A stretch of 64,000 nt of DNA from Prosapia bicincta (lineage: Eukaryota; Arthropoda; Insecta; Hemiptera; Cercopidae): NCBI GenBank assembly GCA_036971475.1, contig JBAIZL010000008.1:4625501-4689500 (forward strand), in the 5' to 3' direction. The notes beneath the pieces were generated by a model. That model was not told where the DNA came from, ran no database searches, and saw only the letters and a program-made list of their open reading frames with translations. Position numbers and translations under genes: made by a program. Position 1 is the stretch's first letter; the number at the start of each line of letters is the position of its first letter. Below are positions 10,991-21,340 of the stretch, one piece after another.

Positions 10991-11626
10991 AATTTCTGTT
11001 TGGAATTAAGGTATGGGGTATGATCGGAGTTTGGTTATTTTATTTAGAAATAAAATAAAAGTAAAACGGCAACAAATGGCAAATCAAACAACTACATAAT
11101 TATAATAAAACCATACAACAAAACCTCACATTTACTCTCGAATTAGAAGAAAACAATAGAATAAACTTTCTAGATCTTACTATCACCAAACACAACACTA
11201 GACACAATTTCAAAATATACAGAAAATTAACAACCACAGATATGGTCATACATAATACATCTAATCACCCCACACAACACAAACACGCTGCATTTAACCA
11301 TATGTTACACCGGCTAATAAACATACCAATGCTACAGAAAGACTACACGACGAAGAACTTAATACCATAAAATATATCGCTCAACAAAAGGGCTACCAAC
11401 ACACACTCATAGACAACATACTCACGAAAATAAAACACAAACACCATCAAACAGCCACACAAACACACCACACAAAAAACAACAAATACATATCCCTCAC
11501 CACAATAAAAACACATACAAAATACCCTCCACATTCAAAAAACTCCATTACCAAATATCCTACAAAACAACAAACACTCTAAGAAAATATATACAACCAT
11601 TTCAAAAAGAAACTGACACATACAAA

Positions 11627-11908
11627 CTCTCAGGTATTTACAAATTAACTTGCAACGATTGTCCCAACTATAACATTGGTCAAACCGGCAGCTCATTCTA
11701 TACACGCTTCGATGAACACATTACCCAAACAAAACAAACAAACCCTAAATCCAGCTACGCAAAACACCTAAATACCACCCAACACACACATACAGACAAA
11801 CACACTACTTTAAATATTCTACACACATTAAAACAGATTAAAAAACTAACAACCTTAGAAAAATATGAAATCTACAAACACTACGCAACAACAAGGAAAA
11901 TATATTAA
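11627..11908 (+). CDS. GIY-YIG endonuclease domain of PLE 2b, open frame
   Basis: A 93-codon open frame ending in TAA covers the whole endonuclease domain: LSGIYKLTCNDCPNYNIGQT, then FYTRFDEHITQTKQ, and a C-terminal LTTLEKYEIYKHYATTRK typical of PLE ends. The second box has YNIG instead of YYIG, which replaces one conserved tyrosine. The frame is open but lacks any upstream start because the RT part is broken. It is a fragment of a polyprotein, not a free-standing gene. Confidence 0.7.
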   Translation, partial: LSGIYKLTCNDCPNYNIGQTGSSFYTRFDEHITQTKQTNPKSSYAKHLNTTQHTHTDKHTTLNILHTLKQIKKLTTLEKYEIYKHYATTRKIY

Positions 11909-12039
11909 ACGATCACACACACTTTGAAGCCAATAGTCTTTTCCGATACATCACACAAAACGCCGACACCTAACCCACTGTCATAAATCCAACCCTGTCA
12001 TACCGTTTATATACAGTTAAAGCCACCAGTAGAGTGATA

Positions 12040-12077
12040 GCTTCATAAAAGGAACGACTGTTTTGAAACGCGTCAGC
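12040..12077 (+). ncRNA. Hammerhead-like motif, family B (PLE 2b end)
   Basis: Lies 132 nt after the GIY-YIG stop, in the same strand. Order: GCT (helix I), core TCATAAAA, helix II GGAAC/GTTTT with loop GACT, GAA, self-complementary ACGCGT (helix III), C (cleavage position), AGC (helix I). GAA plus ACGCGT plus C fits a hammerhead GUC site. The core does not match CUGANGA; sister copies at 27718 and 42557 read TCGTCAAT. Confidence 0.45.
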
Positions 12078-12130
12078 AAGTAAGCAATTACGTATTCATT
12101 TAGTTAAGTAGTTTAAAATTAGTTTAATCA

Positions 12131-13173
12131 GTGAATTCAAGATGATTACATCAAGAAACTTCACAATTACAAAGACGACTTTAATGGTAACAGATGGCTG
12201 GATAATTTTAAAAGTAGATCATCCCTATCAGAATGTGATCTCAGAATCTTGAGTAAAGAAGAAGCAAAAATATCTTTTTCATTTTTTTAAGGTGTAGAGT
12301 TAACTACTGTTCCGCAATTCTAATGTGTAAAGTACACTGCAGTAAATACAGAGTAAGTTATATTTTTCTTAACAGTTTTCATGTTCTCTACAGACTGTAT
12401 GATTAAGCATTGTTTAAATGGCCCCTCAGTAATCCAGAATCCTTTATAATCTGACAGTGTGCTGGCCCCATATCTGTTAGACTACTAAGATTGGACTGTA
12501 TAAACCATCTACCATTTTCACACCTAGACATTCAGACCTAGCTTACAAATTTTGTATGTTAAATTTGTAGCTAAATTTGACAAATTTGTTAAAAGCTATT
12601 GCAATATAACTAAGAACAACAAAAGTTAGAGCATGAGCTCCAGAATCACACCCAGTTTTACAAACATTCAATTAGAAAAATAAAGGTAATAAATAAACAT
12701 AAAACACATTCATAAATTTATTTGATAAAAAAAACACTTGTTATTGATATTTCTTAGTAGATGTGTGTTTGTACTTGGTCAGTGCATTGTTCAATCTACT
12801 GACTAAATGTGTCTGCTGAGAAATATAAATAAGTAGTGGTGTATTGTCAAGTGAATTAATAAATACAATTATTAAAAAATCTCAAGGTTGCAAGTTATAA
12901 AAACACTGTTATGAAATCAAGTTATTAATCAATATAACAAGGGGTTAAAAAATAAAATTATATAATTTGTTTGAGGTAAACTAACAATTGATACATATAA
13001 GCATCACTAAAACTACGTTAATTTAATATTTAATGGGAATTTTGTGGAATATACCTGGTGCTATATTTTAAAAACAGTTTTTCTGGGTATATGGTTCAGG
13101 TATTTTGAGTCAGTTAAGGGCCATAGATGAATTTATATATTTTTTGTAAGGTTTAGTTTAAAAAATAACAGAC
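12131..13173. other. Intronic stretch, one possible pogo-like fragment
   Basis: No exon or confirmed element. Near 12425-12510 the words CTGACAGTGTGCTGGCCCC and GATTGGACTGTA resemble the 3' end of pogo-type MITEs such as that at 18761, but no matching left end is visible. Confidence 0.45.
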
Positions 13174-13402
13174 CTGGATCAACCACTTTTCAACGCAGCC
13201 TCGAGCGTCAACAGTTGATATTTGTTTAACCAAGGTTACTTCTTCATTCTCTGCACTAAACATGCAGAAGATATTTAGTTCTGGATTAAACCCAAGTTTA
13301 TTGATACCTTCAAAACATTTCTTTAAGTGCGGTTGAACTCTCAGAGGATCTTTAGTTTCTGATAGAATTTCCAACATTTCATCATTAGAAAGAAAGAACA
13401 AT
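13174..13402 (-). CDS. Dynein heavy chain exon, linker domain
   Basis: Acceptor CCCTAG, donor GTCTGT. The first base completes an arginine codon split with the exon ending at 17336. It encodes [19 protein letters not shown], then [17 protein letters not shown] and a Cys-Met-Phe-Ser segment, ending EKWLIQ in phase 0. This is the strongly conserved end of the linker (DHC N2) in axonemal dynein heavy chains. The linker is the lever that moves across the AAA ring. The next exon in the gene is 1436-1270, about 11.7 kb away. Confidence 0.95.
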
Positions 13403-13552
13403 CTAGGGGAAAATTAAAATATATAAAGTGAGTATTTTCACCGAGTAAACTATATTGTTTGCAATGTTTAGGAGTGATTAGAGACAAATTAGTATAATTT
13501 ATATTGAGTTCAATATAAAGTTAACAGTAGCATTACATACAAGAATTACAAA

Positions 13553-14444
13553 CGAGGGAAACCCAAAAATAACTGGAATTGTGTAGTAATGAGGTCGCTA
13601 GTTGCAGTAGCAACTTCCACTGCTAGCAAGGACTAGACGTAGCCTTGATTAGTCAGTCTGTCAGTAAGCATCGCCATGAGAGGTTGCATTTGGTTGTGGA
13701 AGCTTTTACATCTAATAATTAAATTGTCGGTTTTTCAAATTAAAGATTTTCAATAAAAACTTTCATCAGCAAAGTTTTGTTTTCTCTTAAGGAAAACTAA
13801 GATGTTTTGTTAAAGCTTTACAAGAAAGACGCTCTGAGCAAAACACAAGGCTATGAGTGGTTTACACGATATAAAAATAATGACATGTTGATGGCAGACT
13901 TGCCTCGACCTGTACTTCCTTCAACTTAAAAAACTGAGGAAAATTGCAAAACATCGTGAGTTCATTATGCTCGACCAGCAAACTACAATTGACAAGCTTG
14001 TTGACTTGACTAGTATTTCTTGGAGTTTGTATCGAAGAATTTTCACTAAAGAAGTAAAAACGCATCGGGTAGCAGCAAAGTTCGTTCCTCGCATCCTCAT
14101 TCAGTACAATGATATCTGGCCAAAAATAGCAAGACCTTAGTTCTCCACCTCGCTTATTCACTGGATCTTGCTCCGTGCGGCTTCTTTCTGTTTCCCTGAA
14201 TAAAAGCAGAGCTCAAAGAAAAACGTTTTGCTACCACAGAAATAGTAAAAAAAAAAATCATGGAAGCGTTGAAAGGCATTAAGGTAGAAGAGTTCTAGAG
14301 CTGTTGCCAAAAGTGGAAGAAACATCTAGATATGTGTATCTTGTTTACTGCGGAGTACTTTGAAGGAGATAAAAGTTCCATTGTCCAATATTAAATATTA
14401 AAGGCATGACAAAGAAATTCCTGTTATTTTTGGGTCATCCCTCG
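13553..14444 (+). mobile_element. mariner-like element, deleted and decayed
   Basis: Terminal inverted repeats start CGAGGG and share the inner block ACCCAAAAATAAC, about 28 bases each, at 13553 and 14444. The total of 892 bases is shorter than a full mariner (about 1.3 kb), so part of the transposase is gone. Coding remnants lie on the plus strand between about 13790 and 14390. Confidence 0.75.
13790..14390 (+). pseudogene. mariner transposase remnant
   Basis: Fragments in several frames: FVKALQERRSEQN with the helix-turn-helix region near 13810, YSLDLAPCGFFLFP near 14155, and KRFATTEIVKKKIMEALKGI near 14225. In mariner the third catalytic Asp follows DLAP-X; here that position is Gly. The segment with the first catalytic Asp is not visible and the second (HDNA) is missing, so the enzyme is dead. 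Mariner transposases cut and paste DNA at TA sites. Confidence 0.7.
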
Positions 14445-14509
14445 ATTAAAATTTTTATATTGTGATTTTGTATTTGTTAAATTAGCCACTAAAACAATAA
14501 GCAACACTC

Positions 14510-14785
14510 TTCTAAACTTATTACACTTTTGATATTACTTGCGACCAAACTTTTTGTAACTAAAGGTTGTTGAATTGTTAACTTACACTTGGAGGAAACG
14601 TTTTCGTCTTACGACTTGGAGGCGTTAATCCTGGGAGGATGAAGAAGTTGTAAGACGAAAACGTTTCCTCCAAGTGTAAGTTAACAATTTAACAACCTTT
14701 AGTTAACAAAATATCTGGTTGCAAGTAATATCAAAATAAGTAATAACCAACCAGCTCATCAAAAACAGCAAACGTTTTCAATATT
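14510..14785. repeat. Palindromic repeat, family A, copy 1
   Basis: Inverted pair of PLE-A terminal repeats: the left arm near 14516-14617 reads on the minus strand and the right arm near 14640-14745 on the plus strand. Both have TGTTAACTTACACTTGGAGG-type sequence and the block TTTTCGTCTTACGAC. The same unit flanks the PLE at 19797-21430 and recurs at 37265-37605. Confidence 0.75.
14635..14670 (+). ncRNA. Hammerhead-like motif, family A
   Basis: Helix I is GAGG paired with CCTC. The core is ATGAAGAA, one change from CUGAAGAA found in the other copies. Helix II is GTT/GAC with the GTAA tetraloop, followed by GAA, self-complementary AACGTT as helix III, and U at the cleavage position. The inverted partner arm has lost its core. 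Confidence 0.5.
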
Positions 14786-14944
14786 TAAATAAAATAATGT
14801 ATGTAATACAAAATAAATGATAATCTAGTTCAGTATAGTTGATTCAACTGTCAGGTCAAAGAAATACTCCTTTAATTTGAGTAATGAACAAGTAATATAA
14901 CAAAATTTAAGTAAATTCCTGCTTACTAGAAAAAAGAAAAACAT

Positions 14945-15060
14945 TTATTTCAGTTCCTTTTTATTTTATAATTATATTGAATAAAATATGTACATATATA
15001 TGTCCAAATAACAATATTAAGTGACAAAATAGTGAGTGAATTTCCGTGTGATTTTCCATT
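14945..15060. repeat. Dispersed repeat DR-2, copy 1
   Basis: Shares with 28800-28920 the words AATATTAAGTG and CAAAATAG followed by GTGAA, with similar T-rich flanks. Function unknown. Confidence 0.5.
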
Positions 15061-15454
15061 TTCGTTTCTATATATGATGTTGAACTATTATTTTTGTTTG
15101 TTACTATTTATACGCTTTCTTTTATTTGGCGCTTGTGTTGTAGTTTCTTTATGCTCTTCTTTCATATTGTACGTTTGTCAAACAATTTTTGATACTGTTG
15201 ATCCAGTTAGTTAGTTTATTTTATTCCTTTCACTCATGTTTAATTCTAGAGCATTATTTATGATATTATGTGGCAATCATGAGAAAAATTTAAGGTTGTA
15301 CAATGGATTTTTTCGAAGACAACCAGATGGGGGCAAAATAAAACTTTATATAGGCCCTACATCTTTGAATTATATGTTTACAGCTATGAAAAAGTTGACA
15401 TGAAAATATTCATTTGGAATCCGACCTATACCCTTAAATTTTTATAAGTTAATT
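15061..15454. other. No feature recognised
   Basis: AT-rich intron. A 60-codon frame at 15032-15214 has no recognisable motif and I do not call it. Confidence 0.5.
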
Positions 15455-15585
15455 ACTTAATAAATATTTGAAAAAACTATATTAACATAAATTGTCATTA
15501 ACTATAAGTTTTAGAAAAATATATTTAAATGTAATTGGAGGAATAAAAACGTATTTTATGAACGATTGAAAATTTGTACAAGTTA
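15455..15585 (-). repeat. Dispersed repeat DR-1
   Basis: One of at least six copies of a roughly 115-130 base AT-rich repeat (others near 29210, 39896, 40165, 61500, 62345). Shared words are ATTGAAAATTTG at one end and CATTAA-type A/T blocks with TGTCAT inside. Several copies sit next to (TA)n or palindromes. Confidence 0.5.
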
Positions 15586-16439
15586 TATATCATGAGAGTG
15601 TAAGCTAACAGAAGGAATTTAATAAGTAGAAAACAATGAGATGTGCAAATTTTTATAACTTAAATAAAACATATTTTCTTGTTGTTTTTGTAATATACAG
15701 TACTTAGTGTAAAGTACAGGCAACAATTTTTGGAATTATTATTTAAAAGTAATGTATTACAGCTAATAAATTTATTTTCATGTAGCAATACGATGATAAA
15801 TATATATTTATCTAAAGTAGATAGAAACCATATGAATAACTGATAGAGATATCCAACTCAGTATTTATTGCATTAAACACAATAACTGATGGAATAAAAC
15901 AATGCTTTAACCCATTGCACTAACTTAACTCATCCTAACAAAACGCTGCTAGCAGGCACACAGGAGTCCAGCTTGTTACGAATGTAGCTGTTGCTTTTTA
16001 CTTCAAGATAGTTTATTTTCTGATATGTCAAGTACAAAACTAGAGATCTGTACTAAGTAAGGGATATTTATCATCTCTTAAAACTTGCATCATAGATAAG
16101 GATAGATAATTATAGGCCACAAATTGTCCTTTTATCAGATGTTCTAGACCTAATAGAACCTTTCATCAGTTCATAAGTCAAGTGAACTTTCTTGATCAGT
16201 ATAGTTTTAACTAAGTGAAGGTCATCAGCATATGTTTGTTATGTGTCATATTACTGTAAATATTTTTATAATGAGAGTAGATTTATTTTTGTGTACATTT
16301 GAAGTGAACAATAATAGTGGAAGCCTAGAATCTAACACAATCTTCAATCCATAAGTAACTTTTAGCTGGTTTTTACTTATGATTAAAATAATAAATAAAA
16401 AAATTGCATCAATAATTATAAAAATATAATATATCACTA
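15586..16439. other. No feature recognised
   Basis: Intronic AT-rich DNA without recognisable exon, RNA gene or element end. Confidence 0.55.
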
Positions 16440-16443
16440 ATGA

Positions 16444-16485
16444 GTGATTCGACAATGGTCAAGTGACCGAAAGGTTCCTCATCAC
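16444..16485 (+). ncRNA. Hammerhead-like motif, family D, copy 1
   Basis: Helix I GTGAT pairs with ATCAC. Between them: core TCGACAAT, helix II GGTC/GACC with loop AAGT, GAA, helix III AGG/CCT with loop TT, and C at the cleavage position. All three helices pair perfectly. Downstream sequence to about 16606 matches the terminal repeat seen at 32463-32570. There is no adjoining coding region. Confidence 0.6.
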
Positions 16486-16606
16486 ACAAGGTAAAATCAT
16501 TGCACTTAATGGTGGATAAAATTACTTACAATAGTAATATATTAACTTCATAAAGTCAGTGCAACGGAAAAACAATGGATAACGTAAAATATCAAGAATA
16601 TATATA

Positions 16607-16790
16607 TGCTGATACGTATTCCTTCACTGATGGAAAAATATGATGAATAGTTATTATCTGGAGTACATCCGTTCATTCTGCAGTCCATAAATTCGCAGTT
16701 CCGACGTTTCGCTAGAATCTAATCCAGCATTGACAAGGTGAACCCAACAACAGTAGAAGAGCGAGTCGGAACTGCGAATATAGTATAAAT
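16607..16790 (-). repeat. Family E repeat, with inverted partial partner
   Basis: The segment from GCTGATACGTATTCC to about 16730 is shared with 29369-29489. GCAGTTCCGAC near 16696 is reversed and complemented as GTCGGAACTGC near 16765, so the unit is a partial inverted pair. Short (TA)n lies on its left and a long (TA)n on its right. Confidence 0.65.
16698..16743 (-). ncRNA. Hammerhead-like motif, family E
   Basis: Minus strand: helix I GTTCACC pairs with GGAAC with one bulged A. The core is TTGTCAAT. Helix II is GCTGGA/TCTAGC (one G-T pair), then GAA, self-complementary ACGT, and C at the cleavage position. The sister copy at 29369-29489 lacks the core because a (TA)n tract replaces it. 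Confidence 0.5.
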
Positions 16791-16791
16791 A

Positions 16792-16862
<71 letters not shown>
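16792..16862. repeat. (TA)n microsatellite
   Basis: About 70 bases of TA dinucleotides next to the family E unit. Confidence 0.9.
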
Positions 16863-16866
<4 letters not shown>

Positions 16867-17335
16867 ATAAATAATTACAAGCGAATTGATGAGAGGAATA
16901 AATTCGACCCGATGATTACCGTGGCACTCATCTAATTAGAGATCTGTAATGGGTTAATCTGTATGTTAAAATATTCAGTGAAATATATACATGAGCTAGT
17001 ATCCAATAATGGTGTGCAAACCCATAGTTTAGGAGCTCCTGATACTTCAAATATTTTAAAATCAGATAGAGCAATATTTTGTTTTATCCATGACATGAAT
17101 ACCTGTCAAGACAAATTAAAATTTCAGTATATAATGTAAAAATTTTTTTGCAGAAAAAATGCTAAAAATTTATATTTCCCAACTAGTGGCTAAAATATGG
17201 CGTATCCAAGGGAATTGGCTCTCTGTTGACAGTCAAACTGTTTCAACAACGTTCATTAACAATGATTTAACAACTATATTGTCATCTACATTTGAACAAA
17301 ACAAAGATCTGAATTTATTAAGAATATTAGATCAC

Positions 17336-17511
17336 CTTGGAAAGTAGAGTCTCTTCTGCTCCAGGTAGTTATTCACCCCTGTGTTCACAGTTTCCAACAT
17401 GGCATTGTTTCTCTTTAAATTATCTAGTAGTCCAATTGCTCCAGCTGTAGTTAAAGCATGTGGCTCTATTTGAACTTGTTTCATAATATTTTTATATGTA
17501 GTATCAACTTC
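17336..17511 (-). CDS. Dynein heavy chain exon
   Basis: Acceptor TTGTAG, donor GTGATC. The exon starts in phase 0 with EVDTTYKNIMKQV and ends YLEQKRLYFP plus two bases of an arginine codon. The phrase LEQKRLYFPR followed by FFLSNDE in the next exon is a hallmark of dynein heavy chain linkers. It joins FH at the end of the exon 22316-22165. No defect is visible. Confidence 0.95.
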
Positions 17512-17589
17512 CTACAATTTTAAAAAATCAGTAGTTTAATTAGATCCTATAACTAACACTTTCTATAATTAATTAATACATAATTAAAT

Positions 17590-17670
17590 GAATGCTTAAA
17601 GAGCTTACTTGCTGACGCGTTTCGGAACAATCGTTTTTTTTTTATACGAAGTTAAGCCTCTACTGGCGGC
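17590..17670 (-). repeat. PLE-terminal repeat, family B, solo
   Basis: Contains GCTTACTTGCTGACGCGTTT and CTCTACTGGCGG, as at the ends of PLE 2. On the minus strand it keeps GAA, ACGCGT, C and AGC, but a T-run has expanded inside helix II. No coding part is attached. Confidence 0.6.
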
Positions 17671-17999
17671 ATCACATAAGGTATAAAAATAAAAACTTTG
17701 AAGAGACTAAAAGTTGAAGCAAAATAGGAAAATGAATAAAAAGTAAATGGCCCTGAAGACTAATAAATGTAACAAGTTGTAAACAACGTACCAAAATTGA
17801 GCATTTTATAAAACTCCAAATATTGAAAAAAATCAAACTATTTCATTTTAAGTAATAATTCGACAAATGTATTAAACAATGCATAATACGTAAAAAGTAA
17901 AATATCACTTACCTATAAATCAACAGACAGAAGAAATAATAATGAAATTAGGATAAACAAGAGGAAATTAAAAAATAAAAATGAAAAAAGAGTAAACTA
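17671..17999. other. No feature recognised
   Basis: A-rich intronic DNA without recognisable structure. Confidence 0.55.
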
Positions 18000-18165
18000 C
18001 TTCTACAAAAACTTTTTATTTATGCCCTGATCTACATTTTAATTGCAAAGCAATAGACTTCAGAGGAAGTTACTACAAGACTAACTACATTTGGATAGGA
18101 GAGAGGTGGACCTTGCCGCCATGAAATTGGTCGGATAGTGTAAGAGGCATGGTGAGAGCATTAAC

Positions 18166-18227
<62 letters not shown>

Positions 18228-18340
18228 ATGTAACAGACAAAATCTAGTTGGTCGTATAGTAATTTCCTCTGAAGATAATTGCTCTGCAATCGAAATGAAC
18301 ATCAGGTCATAAATAAACAGTTTTTGTGCTTTTAGAGGTT
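18000..18340. repeat. Palindromic repeat, family F, around a (TA)n tract
   Basis: Left arm (about 18000-18110) and right arm (about 18226-18340) are inverted copies of each other, sharing ATTTATGACCTGAT-type and TTCCTCTGAAG blocks. The centre holds 18170-18225, a (TA)n microsatellite. Only the right arm keeps a complete hammerhead-like motif. Confidence 0.65.
18266..18306 (+). ncRNA. Hammerhead-like motif, family F, canonical core
   Basis: Helix I CCT pairs with AGG. The core is CTGAAGA, an exact CUGANGA match. Helix II is ATTGC/GCAAT with a TCT loop, then GAA, helix III ATG/CAT with an AA loop, and C at the cleavage position (AUC). One or two extra bases flank helix II, which differs from textbook hammerheads. 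The inverted copy at 18000-18110 has CTGAAGT and TAAA in place of GAAA. Confidence 0.55.
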
Positions 18341-18758
18341 TCATTTATTTATAACTAAAAATTACACCACAGTTGCTCTGAGTTATTTTAAATTTTTTGT
18401 TACCCAAAATTTTAATAAATAAAAAAAAGGATGAATTTTTTAAAAGAGTAGTGAACTTTCATAAAATCGCAGACTCCAAAAATAAATGACAAATAATACA
18501 ATCGTCTAACTTTTTAAAATGGACTAAGGCAATATTATTGGAAAAGACAAAACATAAAATATATCCCCTGATTTTCTAAATACAGGTCACCGTGTAAATG
18601 CTCTTAAGTTTTATGCTTACTGAGTATTCTTTAAATTTGGAATGTATTCAAAATAACAACAAACTTAAAATTACTTATTATGTTAATTTATGTTTAATCT
18701 TGAATGATAGAACTATTTTGAATATATTGAAATTAAGAAGTTTGCAACATTTTGTATT
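18341..18758. other. No feature recognised
   Basis: AT-rich intronic sequence between the family F palindrome and the pogo-like MITE. Confidence 0.55.
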
Positions 18759-18760
18759 TA

Positions 18761-19249
18761 CAGTAGAGCCTCGATAATTCGGACTAAATGAGACCGTGGC
18801 CCACCCAGTTTATCAACAATTAAGTTTAGCAAGAGACAAAAAAAATTTAATTGGACTTACAATTAATTAAAGTACATTGTACAATTGTGAGTACAGAAAA
18901 GATTGTACTTACAGACAAACTCCTTTATATTTATCATACAAAGAGTATTATGTAAAGTATATGAATGTACATATTGTATATACAGGTAAAATCAACTGCA
19001 TTTCATTTCTGGGCAATCAATTCTGTCAATTTTGACTGTTTAAATTTTGTGAGCTGCTTTTGTGTTTTTTCATTATAAGAAGCACAAAAAAATATTTGGT
19101 TTACCTGTAGGTCTTAGAAATTCTTATTGTTGTGTTAGAATTTTTATGTATGTACTATACTTATACGATTTTTGATATTTTTTATTTAATGTACTCCGAA
19201 TTATTAACAGATCAGTGTTAATGGGGTCCGACTTAATGAGGTTTTACTG
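18761..19249. mobile_element. pogo/Tigger-like MITE
   Basis: Left end CAGTAGAGCCTCGATAATTC and right end, reversed, CAGTAAAACCTCATTAAGTC form terminal inverted repeats typical of pogo-type elements. A TA duplication lies at 18759-18760 and 19250-19251. The 489-base interior has no transposase sequence, so it is non-autonomous. Confidence 0.75.
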
Positions 19250-19251
19250 TA

Positions 19252-19650
19252 CAAGGAACTATTTTTCAAATACTTAACTGCATGTTTATTTTTATGTGGA
19301 CAAATTTATTGTGAGATATATTTTGGATTAGACACAGGACTGACAGACTTTTGTTGGTAATAATCTTATAAATTTCATGAACTAGATGTATATACAAGCA
19401 CTAACATAATACATGTAATTTGGAAGCACTGTATCCTTTTTCATTTCAAGAAAACAGACCAGACTATTATCAACTAAAGTCTGTCCATCTAATGGGAAGT
19501 ATATCAAAAAAATAAAGCTTTACCAGAAACAACCAAATTTATTATAATTTTTACTAAATAATTTTTCTTTTTAATGTTCATTTGAGCATTCAAATTAAGT
19601 ATTAAATAAATGAGAAACCGGATGAATATCAAGTCAAAGATATTTATTTT
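19252..19650. other. No feature recognised
   Basis: AT-rich intron. No repeat end, exon or RNA gene is visible. Confidence 0.5.
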
Positions 19651-19651
19651 A

Positions 19652-19697
19652 ATAGTACGTTTTGGCAACTAGTTTGTTGCTTTTATCAACTGGAGGA
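19652..19697 (-). ncRNA. Hammerhead-like motif, family L, solo and degenerate
   Basis: Minus strand: core TTGATAAA, helix II GCAAC/GTTGC with loop AAACTA, then CAAA where CGAAA is expected, self-complementary ACGT, and A at the cleavage position. G12 of the hammerhead is therefore A, which should abolish cleavage. No inverted partner is visible. Confidence 0.35.
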
Positions 19698-19918
19698 AGA
19701 GGACTTATTCTGAAGTTGTCCATATTAACTTACAAAAGAATGGTATCAACATTCAAAATGATTTTGATAAGTTATGTAGTATCTATAAGCCATTAAATAT
19801 CGAAATCTTGTTGCTGTTCATGACGAGCTGGCTGTTAATTACTTATTACAGTATTGCTATTACTTGCAACCAGACTTTTTGTTAACTAAAGGTTGTTAAA
19901 TTGTTAACTTACACTTGG

Positions 19919-19953
19919 AAGAAACATTTTCGTCTTACGACTTCTTCAGCCTC
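19919..19953 (-). ncRNA. Hammerhead-like motif, family A (PLE A end)
   Basis: Helix I GAGG pairs with CTTC (one G-T). Core CTGAAGAA, helix II GTC/GAC with GTAA tetraloop, GAA, helix III AATGTT (imperfect), U at the cleavage position. It follows the GIY-YIG relic by about 110 nt in the sense direction. Confidence 0.55.
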
Positions 19954-20059
19954 ATATTTTTGCCGCTAGGAATGCTGCAGTTGTGCTTCCTCTTACCATT
20001 TTTTGAAAGTTAAAAGTGAAGTGATCGAAGAGTATGTGTGATCTGTGCCGTGTTTGTTG

Positions 20060-20350
20060 TTTAGGATGTGTCATTTTTATATGTGTTGCTATGCCTATGT
20101 ATTTCATACAGTTCTAGTGTGTTTAATTTATGGCCTTTGTTGCATGTGTGGAGAATGCTCATATTATTTTCCAAATTTTAGCATTAGTGTTTAGTGTCCA
20201 TGAGGTGATTTGCCAAGGTGGATTCAATAGTAGTGTGCAGTGCCCTTTTGTGTTCTTTATATCTTTTGACGAAAGATCTCCCTGTTTGTCCAATATAGAA
20301 CTTATTGCAGTGGTTGAATTTTAGTTTGTATACTCCTGAGTTATTGTATG
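20060..20350 (-). pseudogene. GIY-YIG endonuclease relic of PLE A
   Basis: Minus frame: GVYKLKFNHCNKFYIGQTGR followed by SFVKRYKEHKRA, then a C-terminal NTLELYEIHRH block near 20100. It keeps the YIG box, the arginine and the E-H pair. The first cysteine of the C-X2-C pair is Phe here. A stop after DTKH and a frameshift break the second half. Confidence 0.75.
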
Positions 20351-20394
20351 TGTTGGTATCGTTATTAATGCTGTGTCTGATAGCCTTTTGGCTT

Positions 20395-21340
20395 TTATTT
20401 GTTGTTCTGTAAGCTACATTGTATCCTGCTTTTTTTGAATTGGTGTGATATTTTATTTGTGAGTTTGTTTTTGTATGTGAGGGTGATGAATTTGATTGTG
20501 TTCGTGTTATTGTTGTTTGTGTTGTTGTTACTGTTCTTGCTGAGTATTTTTCTGTGTAGTTTGTGTATTAAATAATTGTCATATCCATTTTTGTGAGCTA
20601 AATATTTGATTGTGTTTAGTTCCTCTGTGTAGTTAGTTGTGGACATAAATATTTTATTTAGTCTGTGTAGTAAATGTTTGAATGCTGCGTGTTTATGTTG
20701 TATTGGGTGGTTCGATGTGTTGTTTATCAGTGTGTCTGTCATAGTTGGCTTGCAGTATATCTTGAATTCATGTTTGTTTTGATTTTTTTTATGGTAATGT
20801 CTAAGAAATTCAATGTTTTTTTGTTTTCAAATTCTGCAGGGAATTGGATATTTTTGTGTATTTTGTTTATGTGTTTGGAGTTGTTGACGTTGTCTTATGT
20901 TTCCTCGGTATAGTATTATAGCGTCATCTACATATCTTTACCAATATATTATCTTATCTGCGTGTTTGTTGTTATTTATGATTTTATTCTGTTCTATGTG
21001 TTGTAGGAATACTACTGCGAGAATGCTTGAAATCGGTGAACCCATTGGTAGGCCTTGTTTCTGTGTGTAATATTTGCTGTTGTGAGTGAAGTAGTTCTGT
21101 TGTGTAATGGTGTTCAAAATGTGTATGATTTCTTTTGTGATTTTTTCTGGAGTGTTGTTGAGTCTTAGATTGTCTCGTAATAAGTTTAGTGTTTCTGTGA
21201 CTGGGATATTAGTATATAGGTTTGTGATGTCAAACGATGTTGAGTTATGAGGGATTTCAATGTTCTTTATTTTGTTTACTAGATCTATTGTGCTGTTTAT
21301 ATTTGTGTGTGTGTCTAGTTTTATGTATTTTCTAATAGTT
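20395..21340 (-). pseudogene. PLE A reverse transcriptase
   Basis: Penelope-type RT. Minus-strand landmarks from 21250 downward are SFDITNLYTNIPVTET, GLPMGSPISSILAVVFLQ near 21050, and the catalytic RYVDDAIILYR near 20930. A stop codon lies just before the RYVDD box and further stops follow. The open 115 codons at 20742-20395 encode the linker (TSNHPIQHKHAAFKHLLHRL) between RT and endonuclease. The N-terminal fingers are absent, so the copy is 5'-truncated. Confidence 0.8.

Larger units (their letters stand above)
9355..11060 (-). mobile_element. Penelope-like element 2a, minus copy
   Basis: Minus-strand PLE with reverse transcriptase (about 10990-10104), a linker, a GIY-YIG domain (9851-9590) and a terminal region ending with the family B motif at 9395-9435. 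It forms a head-to-head inverted pair with copy 2b at 11069-12130: the 3' ends point outward and the 5' ends meet near 11060. The two arms, 9355-10365 and 11069-12130, are nearly the same sequence in opposite orientation. Stops and frameshifts break the frame. Confidence 0.82.
11069..12130 (+). mobile_element. Penelope-like element 2b, 5'-truncated plus copy
   Basis: Inverted partner of PLE 2a. It starts inside the reverse transcriptase (NRINFLDLTITKHN region near 11150) and runs through the GIY-YIG domain to the terminal repeat with the family B motif at 12040. The sequences of 2a and 2b differ at scattered positions only, so one could be templated by the other. A head-to-head arrangement with one truncated partner is a known outcome of PLE insertion. 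Confidence 0.8.
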
